Shown here: piece by piece, positions 45,608-56,015 of the stretch | How the letters are laid out: the number at the start of each line of letters is the position of its first letter | How positions within the stretch are numbered: the stretch's first letter is position 1 | Source: Rhodococcus jostii RHA1 | GTDB lineage: Bacteria; Actinomycetota; Actinomycetes; Mycobacteriales; Mycobacteriaceae | Assembly: GCF_000014565.1 (NCBI RefSeq) | Contig: NC_008270.1 | Span: 186,001 to 250,000, forward strand | Reading direction: 5' to 3' | Length of the DNA stretch: 64,000 bases | Position numbers and translations under genes: made by a program | Notes under the pieces: model-generated | The model's input: only the letters and a program-made list of their open reading frames with translations | Told to the model about the DNA's origin: nothing | The model's database searches: none

Positions 45608-45773
45608 AGGTGTATCTGTTGACTCCGGGTTCATCGGTGGTCAGGATCGTCTGGAGGGACAGATCGGACCAGGTGTGGATGCCCTGGGACCGCAACTGGG
45701 CAACGGCCTGTGCCTCCACGTCTTGTGGAGCCGAGTCGGTCGGCAGCTCCAGTGACACTCGTTCGATACTCAC
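45573..45773 (-). CDS. Hypothetical protein
   Basis: This 66-residue protein starts at GTG 45773: SIERVSLELPTDSAPQDVEA, then QGIHTWSDLSLQTILTTDEP and an acidic tail. Balanced composition and an amphipathic helix followed by beta strands suggest a real gene. No family recognised. It overlaps the previous feature on the other strand, so at most one is likely real. Confidence 0.45.
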   Translation of the reverse strand: MSIERVSLELPTDSAPQDVEAQAVAQLRSQGIHTWSDLSLQTILTTDEPGVNRYTFTYWIDDDDRH

Positions 45774-46937
45774 CGGGGACACAGTAGGGCAGCGACATGA
45801 GCGACCGGTACTGGACCGGTCCAGAGGACCGGCCGCACGAGGTGACAGCCGTGGAGGGGTCCGCGGTGCCGGCCGGATGTCGGTGTCGGCGCCGCACGTG
45901 GCGTCCCGAACGTGGACGACCGTTCTTGGCGGACAGAGAAGTTCGACTTGTTCATGTGCGTGTCGGTCGCCGGTATCGGGTGCGCCGATGGGTCGGCGCC
46001 CTGACCCGAGCAGCGAAGAGACCGGTGTCGGCGCGCGGTGGTATGCGCGCCGGACCGAGCATGGCACGATCGGGGACGTCGGTCGGGAGTTCCCGCGCCA
46101 AGGGGTGTCCGCGTGAGGGTGGCGACGCCGGGTGGTTTGTGGCGCAGCCCCCGCCACCGATGGGTATCAGCTGGCAGGGGCGCTACACGGTCAACGTGCA
46201 TGTAGTGACGAGCGGCGCATCAGTGATTTTCGTGAGCAGGAGTGTGGAAGCCCAGGGAATGTGATCGGGATTCCTCGCGCAGCGTCCCGACGTCATGCCG
46301 TCGTATAGATTCCGGCAGCTCCGAATTACCGACCAGTAAGTGCGATTTCGGAGTTGCCTGCGGTGCGTGAACTATCCGGTGGGCGCGGCTGAGCCTGCGA
46401 TCGACGCGAGCCTGCGAACGGGTGTCGGCGGTGCCGGAATCGGTGTGGTCCGCTTTGCTTCGGCTGGCTGGCGGGATTCGGCATCGATTGATCGGGAGAG
46501 GATCCTGCAGTGTTGGCGGATTATGTGGTGCCACAGCATGTCCGGCAGTCCTTCCGGGCGGTCCGCGCAGTCGAGGGTTGCAGGAGCCTGCTCGCCTACC
46601 GTTGTCACTGACGGCCACTGGCCCCGGTTGATCCCGCTTGTGACCGGGGCGGAGACCCCCGCGTGATCTGTGACGGCGCAGCGAAATGCGTGGGTGGCAT
46701 AGTTCCGACACCCGGCGGTGTGACGTAGAACACAGAGAATTCTGTGGGAGAAGCCTGGCGCTCGGGGGTGTTCGGTTGCAACCTGAGTCGAGACCCACAC
46801 CTCAGGACCCGGATGCGGGTAGGTATGGGTGTCGGTATTTCGGCCGATGTGCTGGTGTCGAAATCGGTCCACTGTATGTGGTGCATCATCACCGATGTGG
46901 CAGTCGGAAAACCCCGGCACGTGAGAGAAGGGTTGTG
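45774..46937. other. No confident gene
   Basis: A frame from ATG 45797 (MSDRYWTGPEDRPHEVTAVE) to 46264 is open but Arg-rich and unsupported. The rest shows only shadow frames. Confidence 0.4.
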
Positions 46938-47078
46938 ATGGCACGGATCACCGAGAACCTGGTCGCTGATCTGCGCAATGCGTTGCGGGTCAGTGTGGTT
47001 GGCACCGTTCTCTACGCGGGGTTGGTCATGGGTGTGGTTGTGGTGGCGGTGTGGAATTTTCCGATGCCCGGCGTGTGA
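46938..47078 (+). CDS. Small single-pass membrane protein
   Basis: This 46-residue protein starts at ATG 46938 (GAGAAGG upstream): a short amphipathic N-terminus (MARITENLVADLRNALR) then one strong transmembrane helix (GTVLYAGLVMGVVVVAVWNF). No family recognised. Confidence 0.5.
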   Translation: MARITENLVADLRNALRVSVVGTVLYAGLVMGVVVVAVWNFPMPGV

Positions 47079-47268
47079 GCTTGTGGTGACGTGTGGTCCG
47101 TCGCGCCGGCGCCGGTGGTTGATCCCGTGCGTCGTCGTGTGTGCATCATCCGGGCAGTAGTTCGGTGATTGAGCTGACGGGGAAATGGGTTGTGCCCGTG
47201 GGTCCGGGATCGGTGATCGACGCGCGGCACCTGCGCCCGGCGCCCCGGTGGTGTGGAAGGAACGGCGA

Positions 47269-47542
47269 ATGCTCGGAACGGGTACACGCGCGATGGTCGG
47301 CCTATTGGTGGTGGCGCTGGTCGTGGTTCCCGTCTCGTTCGGTGTGGCGGCGCGGGCGGATGTGAAGGCCCGCCGCCTGTCGGGGTCGCGGGGCGTCCGA
47401 TGCGAACGTGGGTCGATCGGTCGCGGACGTGGACGATCGGTGCGATCGGTGGCGGCAGCTCGCAACGCGGGCGTGGCTGATCTGCGGCGGCGCCTCGCTG
47501 ATCGTGGTGGTGGTCGTGGGTGTACTGATCTGTGTCGGGTGA
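47269..47542 (+). pseudogene. Possible small two-helix membrane protein, frameshifted
   Basis: ATG 47269 with GGAAGG upstream encodes MLGTGTRAMVGLLVVALVVV, a signal/anchor helix. About 35 codons on, the plausible continuation NVGRSVADVDDRCDRWRQLA, LICGGASLIVVVVVGVLICV lies in another frame, ending at 47542. One frameshift would join them. Tentative. Confidence 0.35.
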
Positions 47543-47589
47543 GGACGGCGTGGACCGGGACCGCGCGAGTGCTGCGTGCGCAGCTGATG

Positions 47590-48071
47590 GTGCGGGACGG
47601 GGGTGAGCTGCCGACGTCGAGCCCGAGTCTGAAGTATCAACGGAATCAGAAAGATCGCGCGGCACCCGTGACGTACGCACTCGATGGCGCCCGAGACGCG
47701 GTGCAGTGCAGGTGAGCCGAAGCGGCCCGGTCGGAGTGTATTCCGCTCCGGCCGGGCCTCGCCGGGGCGTGTAACAGACACTGCGGCGCGCGAGCCTCGA
47801 CCGCGCTCGTCATTTCGATGCGTAGTCGGGCGAACGGCGCGCTCGAGTCGGGCGGTGCAGGTCCGCGTCGGTGCACCCGGGGGGTTGGCCTGGCTTGTGT
47901 CTCCACGGGCGCTGACAGTCTCGGTGCACGGGTGTGGGCCAATCCTGCGTGGCCAGTGGGGGTTTGGCTGCCGGTGATGGAATCGGAAACCTGCACGTGA
48001 TGTGTGCCGGTGCGAGGGAAATGGTAGATCCGCCGGCGCGGCGCCTCCCGGTTATGTGATCCATGACACAT
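47590..48071 (+). repeat. Three-copy structured repeat, copy A
   Basis: Shared landmarks in order are GAGCCGAAGCGGCCCGG opening a GC hairpin (stem 47724-47736 / 47746-47758), a GCCAGTGGGGGTTTGGCTG block (second hairpin), CCGGTGCGAGGGAAATGGTAG, and the terminal dyad ATGTGATCCATGACACAT (48054-48071). Similarity with copy C also extends about 110 nt upstream of the first hairpin. No conserved reading frame spans the three copies. Confidence 0.75.
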
Positions 48072-48479
48072 AGGTTCTTCGGGTGAGCGGTGGCGGATGA
48101 TCGGAGCCCGCCGGTCCGGGAAGGACGCCCGGGATCCGGCGTTGGGGCAGGGGCGATTCGGTACCTGACCGACCGACTCGACTCCGATCCAGGTGACCCC
48201 CGGAGGGGGTCGCGGAGCGCCAGCAGCAGGAGACGGTTGTCGCTCACCCGATCACGGCCGCGACAGGATCCTCCCGAACTCCGGCACCCCAGCAGGTTTC
48301 GGCGCGTACCGGTCGGTACGACAGGGCGCGGAAACCTACCTGATTCTCGAAAATAGGTATATGAACACGTAATTCGGACGTTGCCCGTAGCATCCGTTGC
48401 CGAGATGTTATAGAGGTCTCGTTTGACGGAAGCTGTCACTGCACACCGTACGCGGCGACGCACCGCAGGTGCAGTTGCC

Positions 48480-48510
48480 TGGTCGAGATTGTACTTCACC
48501 ATCTCGACCA
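48480..48510 (+). promoter_or_regulatory. Perfect hairpin in the leader of the M23 peptidase gene
   Basis: TGGTCGAGAT pairs exactly with ATCTCGACCA over an 11-nt loop, ending 15 nt before the ATG and next to the ribosome site ACTGAGGAAA. It may modulate translation or mRNA stability. Confidence 0.55.
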
Positions 48511-48525
48511 ACTGAGGAAACAATC

Positions 48526-49068
48526 ATGGGTAAGCACAGGGACCAGAGTGTCTCTACCGCAGGACGTGTGATCGCAATTGTCGCCGGGGCAGGTGCTCTC
48601 GCCACGATCGGCGGAGTAGCGCTATCAGGTACGGCCAGTGCGCACGACGCGTGGGAGACGCCCCGAGGGTGCGGCTGGGAGTGGCCTGTCGATGGTCCAG
48701 TGTCGCAGGGGTTCCACGTCGGTCACGATGGTACTGACTTCGCCGTCAGGGTGGGTACCGTGCTGCATGCGCCGACCTCCGGGACGGTCTCGGTTGCGGG
48801 ACCGAACGATCCTGGCGGATACGGGACCTACATCCAGCTGGAAGCGGATACCGGCGAGCAGATTCAGATGGGTCACCTGTCCGAAACGTGGGTCGGCGTG
48901 GGGGATCACGTCGATGTCGGTGAGGCGATCGGCGCAACCGGCAACACGGGGAGCTCGACGGGTCCACATCTGCACCTGCGCATTCATCGCGGTGGTGCGG
49001 TCAACCCCGTGACCTTCCTGCGTTCGGTCGGTGCGTGCGACACAGGGTCGAGCGACATCCGATCCTGA
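48526..49068 (+). CDS. Secreted M23-family peptidase
   Basis: This 180-residue protein has a signal peptide (AGRVIAIVAGAGALATIGGV, ending near GTASAHD, residue 39). The LytM/M23 fold follows: VSQGFHVGHDGTDFAVRVGT (zinc ligands H and D), YGTYIQLEADTG, MGHLSETWVGVGDHVDVGEA, and GPHLHLRIHRGG (HxH). It should cleave peptidoglycan cross-bridges outside the cell. ATG 48526 follows a hairpin leader. The protein is short, with the catalytic domain only. Confidence 0.9.
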   Translation: MGKHRDQSVSTAGRVIAIVAGAGALATIGGVALSGTASAHDAWETPRGCGWEWPVDGPVSQGFHVGHDGTDFAVRVGTVLHAPTSGTVSVAGPNDPGGYGTYIQLEADTGEQIQMGHLSETWVGVGDHVDVGEAIGATGNTGSSTGPHLHLRIHRGGAVNPVTFLRSVGACDTGSSDIRS

Positions 49069-49423
49069 TCCGAACCGGATTCCCCCACGCCCGCGCCCGC
49101 AAAAGGATGCTCTGTTCGCCCAGCCTGGTTTCGCCTCAAACGTCGAATGCGTGTGCAGAACTGAGGAATAGGCCGCCGCGATGCGCAAGCCACCGGGTTG
49201 GCCATCGGCGTGCCAACCGGACTGGCCGAGACGACAGCCTGGGAACACTCGCCAGCGGTTCGCTCGGCTCCACGAACCCGCCCAGCCTTCCCGCTGCGTC
49301 GCAGGGGTTGGGCTGGTTCCGGTGGAACGAGCGAACCGCGAGGCGGCGTACTTTCCGCTCCCGACCATTTCCATCCAAGTAATCGAGCCCGTCACACATG
49401 TGGCACAACAGCGAGGCAGAGAG

Positions 49424-50059
49424 ATGATTCGCAGGTCCGCGATGGCAGTGGGCACCGCACTCGCGGCGTTGGGCCTCACTGCAGGTGGTGCTTCCGTGGC
49501 CCCCACGGTGGCCTCGGCCGCGGAACCGTGTCGGGGCACCTGGGACGTCGTCGTGGGCGGTTTGACCGATAACGACTCGGTGGGATTCCTCAACGAGGAC
49601 CAGCGCGTCGGGTACAACTCGTTTGACACGCGGTCCGGCGTGAAAGAACTCAACCGCCTCATACATGCTCATGCCCGAGTGTGCCCGCGAGACTTCATCC
49701 ACCCGGTGGGTTTCTCGGGTGGTGCAGCGGTCGTGCATCTGTGGGCAGCTGAGAACGGCAGAGAATTCCGTGGCAGGGCCAGCATCGTCCTGATCGGTGA
49801 TCCCAAGCTTTCGGCCGGCCCGGGTGGCGGCCGGGGATTCGCAGCTACCGATATGGGATGGGTGCCGGCCCTCGGCGGTGCGAACAACGACTACGGTGGG
49901 TTGCCCGCGCTCCAGGTATGTAACGTGCGTATCAACGGCGGTGATCACATCTGCAACAGCGGCGCCAGTTGGGCTGGATATCTCCGTGGTGTGCACGGCG
50001 ATTATGTCTTCGATGTGAACGCATACCCAATCGATGCCGAGGGGGCCATCTTCCGGTAG
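49424..50059 (+). CDS. Secreted cutinase/PE-PPE-like hydrolase
   Basis: This 211-residue protein has a signal peptide (MIRRSAMAVGTALAALGLTA, cleavage near ASAAEP). The mature part has DVVVGGLTDNDSVGF, HPVGFSGGAAVVHL (nucleophile Ser in GFSGG), NGGDHICN (Asp) and HGDYVFDVNAY (His). This is the plan of cutinase-like serine esterases. Two Cys pairs could form disulfides. It is probably an envelope or polyester-acting esterase. Confidence 0.8.
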   Translation: MIRRSAMAVGTALAALGLTAGGASVAPTVASAAEPCRGTWDVVVGGLTDNDSVGFLNEDQRVGYNSFDTRSGVKELNRLIHAHARVCPRDFIHPVGFSGGAAVVHLWAAENGREFRGRASIVLIGDPKLSAGPGGGRGFAATDMGWVPALGGANNDYGGLPALQVCNVRINGGDHICNSGASWAGYLRGVHGDYVFDVNAYPIDAEGAIFR

Positions 50060-50475
50060 CACCGTCCTCAGAAGATGAGAGGCAACAACGCATCTGAATC
50101 AGGTCGGGTACGGAGCGATCGTAAGCCGCGGTCGCGGTGTTGTCCCATGGGGCGTGCCGGCGTCCCCAGTAGCCGAGGTCGGTGGCCGGGCGGGGCGGCG
50201 TCCGTCCATCCCCGTGTATCGGTACCGTCCGTCCCTCTGGCTGCCGGAATCGTGCGCGAGATGATGAACACGGGATTGGCAGGGGCGGGCGTCGATATCG
50301 CCGGGCGCGGCGCGGGTGCGGGGGTACTCGGGAGCACAAGGCTCGGCTGCCCGGTCGAGGTTTCCGCCGCGCTGATCGTGCTCGACACGGCAACCCTGAC
50401 AGTCGGTCGCAGCGCGGGTCGGGTGTGCGGCACGCTGGGTGGGGTCGGGCGCGGTGTCGGGGTGCGGAGTCGTCC

Positions 50476-51382
50476 TCAGGGTGCCAGGCCGTCGGCACCG
50501 GTGAGGGTGACGAACTCGGTTCCCGCGGCTCGGAGCTGGGGGAGCGCTGACGCGAGGCCCTCGGCGGTACCGGTTTCGGGGTGGTTGCCGTGCAGGATCA
50601 CGATGGACCCGGGGGTTGGCGGTGGTGAGGGCGGAGTGCACCGCGGCCGGGGACAGGGTTGCGCCGGCGTCGCCGTTGACGGTGAATCCGACGACTTGTT
50701 CGCCGATGCCTCGGACGAGGGCGGCGGCGACGTCGTCGCAGTGGGCGGTGCCGGGGCGGAACCATCGGGGTGGTGTCCCGGTGATGGCGTTCAGGCGGTG
50801 GTGGTTGGTCAGGACTTCGTCGACGACCTCGGCGGCGGAGCGGGTGTCGGTGATGGTGTAGGCGGATTTGCCGGTCACCGACAGCGGTAGGTGGCGGGTG
50901 CCGTGATTGGCGAGTTCGAACAGTGGGTTCGCGGCCAGTTGGGCGGTGACGGCCGGGTTCGCGTCGATCCAGCGGCCGTTGAGGAAGAACGTGGCGGGGA
51001 TCTGCTCGCGGTTGAGGAGGGCGATCAGGGCGTTGTCGACGTCGCTGCCGTTCGGGCCACCGCACGCATCGATGGTCAGCGCGATGCGGCGACCCGCGGC
51101 CGCGAGGCGGGTGTGCACTCCGCTGACGGCGGTACCCCTTTCGTGCGGGATCGCGGTGGCGTATTTGGCGGCCAGTGCCGCGGGGTCTGCCGGTGGGGGA
51201 GCGAGCGGCGCCGGTACCGGCGCCGCCGTGTCCGGGATCGGGCCGTCGGGGAGGCCGGGGATCGGAGCCGCCGCCGACACCTGGGTGTGGGTGTAGCTGT
51301 CGAGCGCGGCGAGCACACTGCCGCCGACGAGGCCGAGCAGGACGGTTCGGCGGGTGTGGGCTCGGTGTCGTGTGGGCACCAC
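50476..51382 (-). pseudogene. Secreted polysaccharide deacetylase, frameshifted near the C-terminus
   Basis: A GTG start at 51382 (or 51379) is followed by a twin-arginine-like signal (HTRRTVLLGLVGGSVLAAL) and a Pro/Ala linker. A NodB domain follows: LTIDACGGPNGSDVDNALIA (motif 1), NHGTRHLPLS (motif 2, HxxxH), PPRWFRPGTAHCDD (motif 3). In a run of five G (50611-50615, plus strand) the frame is lost. Removing one base restores SIVILHGNHPETGTAEGLAS and a stop at 50476, the expected ending. Peptidoglycan or chitooligosaccharide deacetylation is the likely role. Confidence 0.82.
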
Positions 51383-51592
51383 GGGTGCTGGGGCCTTTCG
51401 TGAGCGGGATGGTCGTCGTGTGCCACGTGGACGGTGAACGCGGTGGTGGCACCGGGAAAGTGGGCGGGTGGAGAAGGGGGCGGGATGTTTCATGCCGTGG
51501 TCGCGGGCGGCGCTCCGGCCAGGGCCAGGGCCAGGGGCGGGCCCTGGCCGAGTGTGCGGCACCCGCGTTCGAGCGGTGACGACCACCCGATG

Positions 51593-51984
51593 AGCCGAAG
51601 CGGCCCGGTCGGAGCGTGTTCCGCTTCGGCCGGGCCTCGCCGGGAAGTAACAGGACACCGACGCGTGAGCCCCGGAGCGCACCCCGTTGCGTGATGCGCA
51701 TCGGGGCGGGGCGGTGTGCTCGAGGGGACGGTGTAGTGGGTTCCGCATTCGGTGCACTGCAGTGGTTGGCCTGGCCGGTGCGCCTCCTGTGGACGTAACT
51801 GCGGGTGAAATCCTCAACCGGCTCGGGGGCCGCTCGGTGCCACGGTGCGTGCCGAATCCCCGCCAGCAAGTGGGGGTTTGACTGGCGGGGATTGCACCGG
51901 CAACCTGCACTTGGTGTGGACCGGTGCGAGGAAAATGGTAGGCCCGTGCGCCCTCGCATCGCGGTGATGTGATCTACCGCACAT
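51593..51984 (+). repeat. Three-copy structured repeat, copy B
   Basis: Hairpin 1 has stems 51602-51614 / 51624-51636. Hairpin 2 has CGCCAG pairing with CTGGCG around an AGTGGGGGTTTG loop. ATGTGATCTACCGCACAT (51967-51984) is the terminal dyad, followed by an 8-9 nt T run. Compared with copies A and C the stem bases vary but remain paired. Confidence 0.75.
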
Positions 51985-52357
51985 ACATTTTTTTTGCTGG
52001 TTTCCCGGTGGTGGGGCTGTAATCCGATCGGCGGGTGAGCCCGCGGTCGGCCTGTGGTCACGAGATCAGGCATGCACCCGAGCGGTGGGTCGTGACCGCC
52101 AGGGCCACGCGGGGCCGATGGTGCAGCCGTATTCGATGACAGGCGAACGCGCGGAACAACGATCGTCGGCATCGACAATATCGAATGGCGCGTTTGGACC
52201 GTGTCCTTCTGACAGGGCGGACATATCGGTCCCGGGGAGGATGTCCGAGCCGACCTGTCCCCGAGGGTGCTGGCGGTTTTCGGGCGCATCCTTCGGTGCC
52301 TGAAGGTGCCTGCCTCCGGGTCGGTGCCGGCGTCGGGCACCGTTGCCGGCGGAGGGG

Positions 52358-52672
52358 TTACGGCACCCGCACCCTCACCTGGGACGGGTGCGGCTTCGGT
52401 CCTGTGTCGCGGCGCGGGCGGGGTCGATCGCCGGCGCCTGTTGACCGCGTGCATGGAGGGGGCTCGATGCTGGTGTCGGGCACGGATGCTCGGACCTGGC
52501 GCAGCGCAAGCAGGAGTCGATGGGTTGATGGTGCGCCGAGGAACAGGTAGAACACCGTATCGAAAAGGGATCCCCCTTCCCGCATGCCGGCGAAGACGCC
52601 CACCACGGCGACGACGAGGGGCGCCCAGTGCAGCGCCGCCCGACGCCACCGGTATCCGGGCCCCGGGCGCAT
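52358..52672 (-). CDS. Possible small membrane protein
   Basis: A 104-codon frame from ATG 52672: after RPGPGYRWRRA comes a hydrophobic helix (WAPLVVAVVGVFAGMREGG) and FDTVFYLFLGAPSTHRLLLA, then a low-complexity tail. No family recognised. Confidence 0.35.
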   Translation of the reverse strand: MRPGPGYRWRRAALHWAPLVVAVVGVFAGMREGGSLFDTVFYLFLGAPSTHRLLLALRQVRASVPDTSIEPPPCTRSTGAGDRPRPRRDTGPKPHPSQVRVRVP

Positions 52673-53703
52673 CCGTCGCCCGTGGTGGCCTCTGCCGTGT
52701 GGGGGTCTGGCTGCTCGCCGGGGTGGCGTCGGCGGGTAGCGCGACAAGATGGTGGTGATCCGTTCTCGACGAGTCCGATCCAGCGTGCAGGGCCTGTCGA
52801 TTCGGGCGTGCGCCGGCTCGGGTCCGATCGGCCGCTGGGGATCTCGTTGGTCGGGACTGCCGCACCGGGACGAGGTGGGTATCCGTGGGTGCGCGCGGCC
52901 TGCCGTGAGGTCCGCCGACGATGCCGACGGGGCCGGAGTTGGGGTCCGGCCGAGACGAACGCTGTCCACGGACACGTCAGGTTCCCTTCGCGCTTCGGTC
53001 GATACGGTGCCGGCCTGCCCGACGTGTGTCGATTGCTGTGGGGGACTCGCCGAGCGGAAACGGTGAATCCACCGGAGACGTCGCCACCGGCACGTTCCTC
53101 CTTATCCGCCGAAGATCCGACGGGGTGTCTGTGCCCCGAGGTCACAATCAGGTGTGCGCCAGGTAACAAAATTGCCTCGCTTGCAAGTTGTACTCCCCAC
53201 CCGGGGCCGACACCAGTGCCGCGGCGCCCCGATTTCCTGGTGTGCGCCGGTGACCGTGATGCCCCGGGTGTCGGTGCACGATCGTCCGGTGTGACCCTCC
53301 GACATCGTGCGGTTGAAGCCGAAAGTCATGCGACTGAGATGTTCCTGGCGGGTGATCGGTGGCGCGCGGAGGGTAGCTGTGCCGCACCCAAGAACAGCGA
53401 GACCGGTTTGTTATCCGAGCCATATCTCGCTGTTATCTACTCGAACAGTGCCCGGCCACCGACGTGGACCGGATGTTCGGAGACGCGCCGAGCCGCCGCG
53501 TGTCCTCGGCAGGCGACTGCCCTTCGGGTTTGCTTGTGGGATATCTCGATGCCCCGGATGCACGGCATCAGCGCCGGCCGCCACGCAGTTTTCGGTTCGT
53601 GACTCGCGGGAGACAGGTACCTCTATGGGTATTTCGGCGGTGGCGGCGGGTACTACCGGGGAGACACCCTCGATGTGCCGCATTCACTGCCCGAAGGACC
53701 GCG
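52673..53703. other. No gene recognised
   Basis: Long overlapping frames reflect high GC3 rather than coding; none shows domains or a ribosome site. Confidence 0.4.
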
Positions 53704-54141
53704 ATGCACGACCATCAGCATCTCCTGGCGACGTCCGCACCGTCGGAGATGACATTCTCGGTGTGGCGCTGCTACGAATGTATGACGCTGTTCTCGCCTT
53801 TGCCGCTGACCTGTCGGGCGTGTGGTGGTACCGAGTTGTCGCCGGTTGCGGCGAGTGGATTCGGAACCGTCGTCTCGTGGAGGGCGGTGGAGGGAGAACA
53901 TCGTCGGTCGAGCGACGAGGATGTGCCTGCGTTCGTCGCGATCGTCGCACTCGACGCGGGACCGTGGTTGTATGCCTGGATTGTGGGCGAAGCGCCGATG
54001 CGGCACAGCCGGGTGGTTGTTCAGCGGAAGGAACGCACGCAGAGGCTTCCGGTATTCGCCCTCGAGGTGAGCGAAGGCATGGACCGGGCGGGCGGCGATG
54101 GTAACGCGGTTTCGGCCGTGCGGTGGGCCCATGCCGCCTGA
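53704..54141 (+). CDS. Zn-ribbon OB-fold protein (DUF35 type)
   Basis: This 145-residue protein starts at ATG 53704. The rubredoxin-like zinc ribbon is WRCYECMTLFSPLPLTCRAC (CxxC...CxxC) and an OB-fold follows (ASGFGTVVSWRAVEGEHRR; PAFVAIVALDAGPWLYAWIV). DUF35 proteins partner thiolase-like enzymes or bind acyl-CoA. No thiolase gene is adjacent here, so this copy looks separated from its usual partner. Confidence 0.75.
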   Translation: MHDHQHLLATSAPSEMTFSVWRCYECMTLFSPLPLTCRACGGTELSPVAASGFGTVVSWRAVEGEHRRSSDEDVPAFVAIVALDAGPWLYAWIVGEAPMRHSRVVVQRKERTQRLPVFALEVSEGMDRAGGDGNAVSAVRWAHAA

Positions 54142-54718
54142 TCGCACAACGGCATGTACCGCAATCGATCCCATGCCCGGAATGGAGACGGTCAGCGTGA
54201 GCACGTCGTTGATCGTGAACGGTGATGAAGATTCCATCCAGCCGCGGGACGACCCGAGGTAGACGGTCGGCAGGCTGAGTATGTGATCCCGCAGACCAGT
54301 CGATTCCGTCAACGGCGCGGCGGATCCTGCCCCGAGCAGAGGGGGACGACCGCGAGTAACGAAAGGCGCCGCTGTACCCCTTGTTGTCTGATTCGAATCT
54401 GGATCTCGAACGGCGCCAGTTCACAACGTGTTCCGACTCGACACGAAACAGATAACTGCCTCAGAAGGAGCCGCCACCACAAGCGAACACACAATTCCGC
54501 TTCTATCCACAACCTGGACGATTTCGGAGACACGCTCGCGCGGCAGTTCTATTAGTCTGTGTCCGTGTGCATCTCCTCGGTCGGTGACCGGCCTCGCGCT
54601 CTCGAACTCAGAAATCTGATCCGTACGCGGCGCCCTGTCGTCGCACCCCTCCGGTGCAGTCCCATCCGCTCCATCGACCCAGCCCGGCCTTGAATAACAA
54701 GAAGGACCATCTCCCACC
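54142..54718. other. No gene recognised upstream of the secreted protein gene
   Basis: It should contain the promoter of the gene at 54719, but no convincing motif was found. Confidence 0.4.
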
Positions 54719-55414
54719 ATGAAGATCCGTACACTTGCCGCTATCGCGGCCCTCACCATCGGCGCCGTCGGGGTTGCCGCCGGGACTGCTCAGGCCGCTC
54801 CCCTCGTAACTGCCGTCCCAGCGAATGTTCAGTCCACCGGGCAGGGTGTCGACTGGACCGTCACTCGGGACGGGAATCGTGTCCTCGTCCGTATCGCGTC
54901 GGGATCACTTGCCCTGGAGAACAACCGTCTCGTGGTGCGCAACGATCAAGGCGTGGTGGTCGAGTCGATACCGTTGTCCCTCGCGGTAGACGGTGTCGCC
55001 CACCCGGTCGATGCACACCTCGCGGGCAATACCGCGATCCTGGCAACGAACACCGCCCCCGCGGCCGCCACGCCCATCGATCGAAATCTTCTCCTCCACG
55101 ACGTGGACCTGCCGGCGGCGGTCGGTGCCGTTCAACCTCCCATCTCGCTGACCTCCGCGATCGGAGGCTTCCTGGGAGCCGCCACCGGGTTGGTCGGCGG
55201 TTGTGTCCTCGGTGCGATAGCAGGTGGTGTGGTCTCCGCGCCCGCCGCCATGCTCTTCGGCGCGGGCCCCATCGCGGGATGTGTCGGGGGCGCGCTGCTC
55301 CTGGGGTCCGGCGCCGGACTGGCGGGAACCGCGCTCGGCGGCCTCGGAGCCGCCGTCACCAACGTCCCCCAATTCATGCAAGTCCTCAATCAGCCGCCCG
55401 CACCGAAGAAGTAG
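54719..55414 (+). CDS. Secreted protein, DUF8020-like
   Basis: This 231-residue protein has a clear signal peptide (MKIRTLAAIAALTIGAVGVA, cleavage near AQAAP). A beta-rich domain (LVVRNDQGVVVESIPLSLAV) resembles a short extracellular domain seen in Nocardia/Rhodococcus proteins. The C-terminal 95 residues are a Gly/Ala-rich hydrophobic region with two to three glycine-zipper-like segments (AIGGFLGAATGLVGGCVLGA). It may associate with or insert in the envelope. Function unknown. Confidence 0.82.
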   Translation: MKIRTLAAIAALTIGAVGVAAGTAQAAPLVTAVPANVQSTGQGVDWTVTRDGNRVLVRIASGSLALENNRLVVRNDQGVVVESIPLSLAVDGVAHPVDAHLAGNTAILATNTAPAAATPIDRNLLLHDVDLPAAVGAVQPPISLTSAIGGFLGAATGLVGGCVLGAIAGGVVSAPAAMLFGAGPIAGCVGGALLLGSGAGLAGTALGGLGAAVTNVPQFMQVLNQPPAPKK

Positions 55415-55747
55415 CACAGTGCGAACCGGCTGTTCGTCGTCCACTCGGTGTGGGGTTTGAGATTCCGCCGTGGGTGGATTGCGTCGCTGGGGTGTCGCGT
55501 CCGACGGTGACCTCCTGGCGTGGACGCTCGGCCGAGCGGGGTATGTGGGCAGGGCCGGACGAACCGTGTCCGGCCGGCCCCGCTTCCTCGATCATGGCGA
55601 TCAGCACGGCGATCTTTGCATCGGCCGCCGAGGAAACTCGTTGTCACGCTTTGGGGCTCACGTCATGTGGGTGGGGTATCGGGGGATCAGCGTTGCGGTG
55701 GTGGTCAAGCTGGGGGGCGAGTATGGTGTCCCGCCCTGGCGCGTTCG

Positions 55748-55830
55748 AGTATCGCCGCCGATCCGGAGCTGGTGGCGAAGGCGACCGACGTGGTCGGGTG
55801 CTATCTGAATGCGCCGGAGAAGCGATCGTG
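55748..55830 (+). pseudogene. IS630-family transposase fragment
   Basis: The frame reads IAADPELVAKATDVVGCYLN, APEK, matching the segment just before the first catalytic Asp of IS630 transposases. After AGAAGC the natural continuation (AIVLS) is in the next frame. Only about 28 codons are recognisable. Confidence 0.5.
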
Positions 55831-56015
55831 CTCTCGATCGTCTGCGGGTCCGTCCGCCTGCGGGGCGAAGCCGCAGATCGTGTGCGACGAATGCTGGGGA
55901 TTGTCGCCGCGCAGTTCCCGGCGCCGTCATTTTTCCTGCGAACCGCCCCCCGGGTTGTCTATCGACCGTCGGTGTCAGCTCGACACCCGGGGTACGATCG
56001 TTACACGATGTCGGT

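Noticed and set aside
48072..48525. Cyclic-di-AMP (ydaO-type) riboswitch before the M23 peptidase
   Set aside because: Such riboswitches often precede wall hydrolases, but the conserved ydaO core sequences are absent; only a simple hairpin is seen.
50060..50475. Low-complexity minus-strand frames downstream of the deacetylase
   Set aside because: They are produced by the frameshift readthrough and have no independent support.
50598..52865. Minus-strand frame of 755 codons
   Set aside because: Pro/Arg-rich product without domains, overlapping the deacetylase gene in another frame and repeat copy B; a high-GC artefact.
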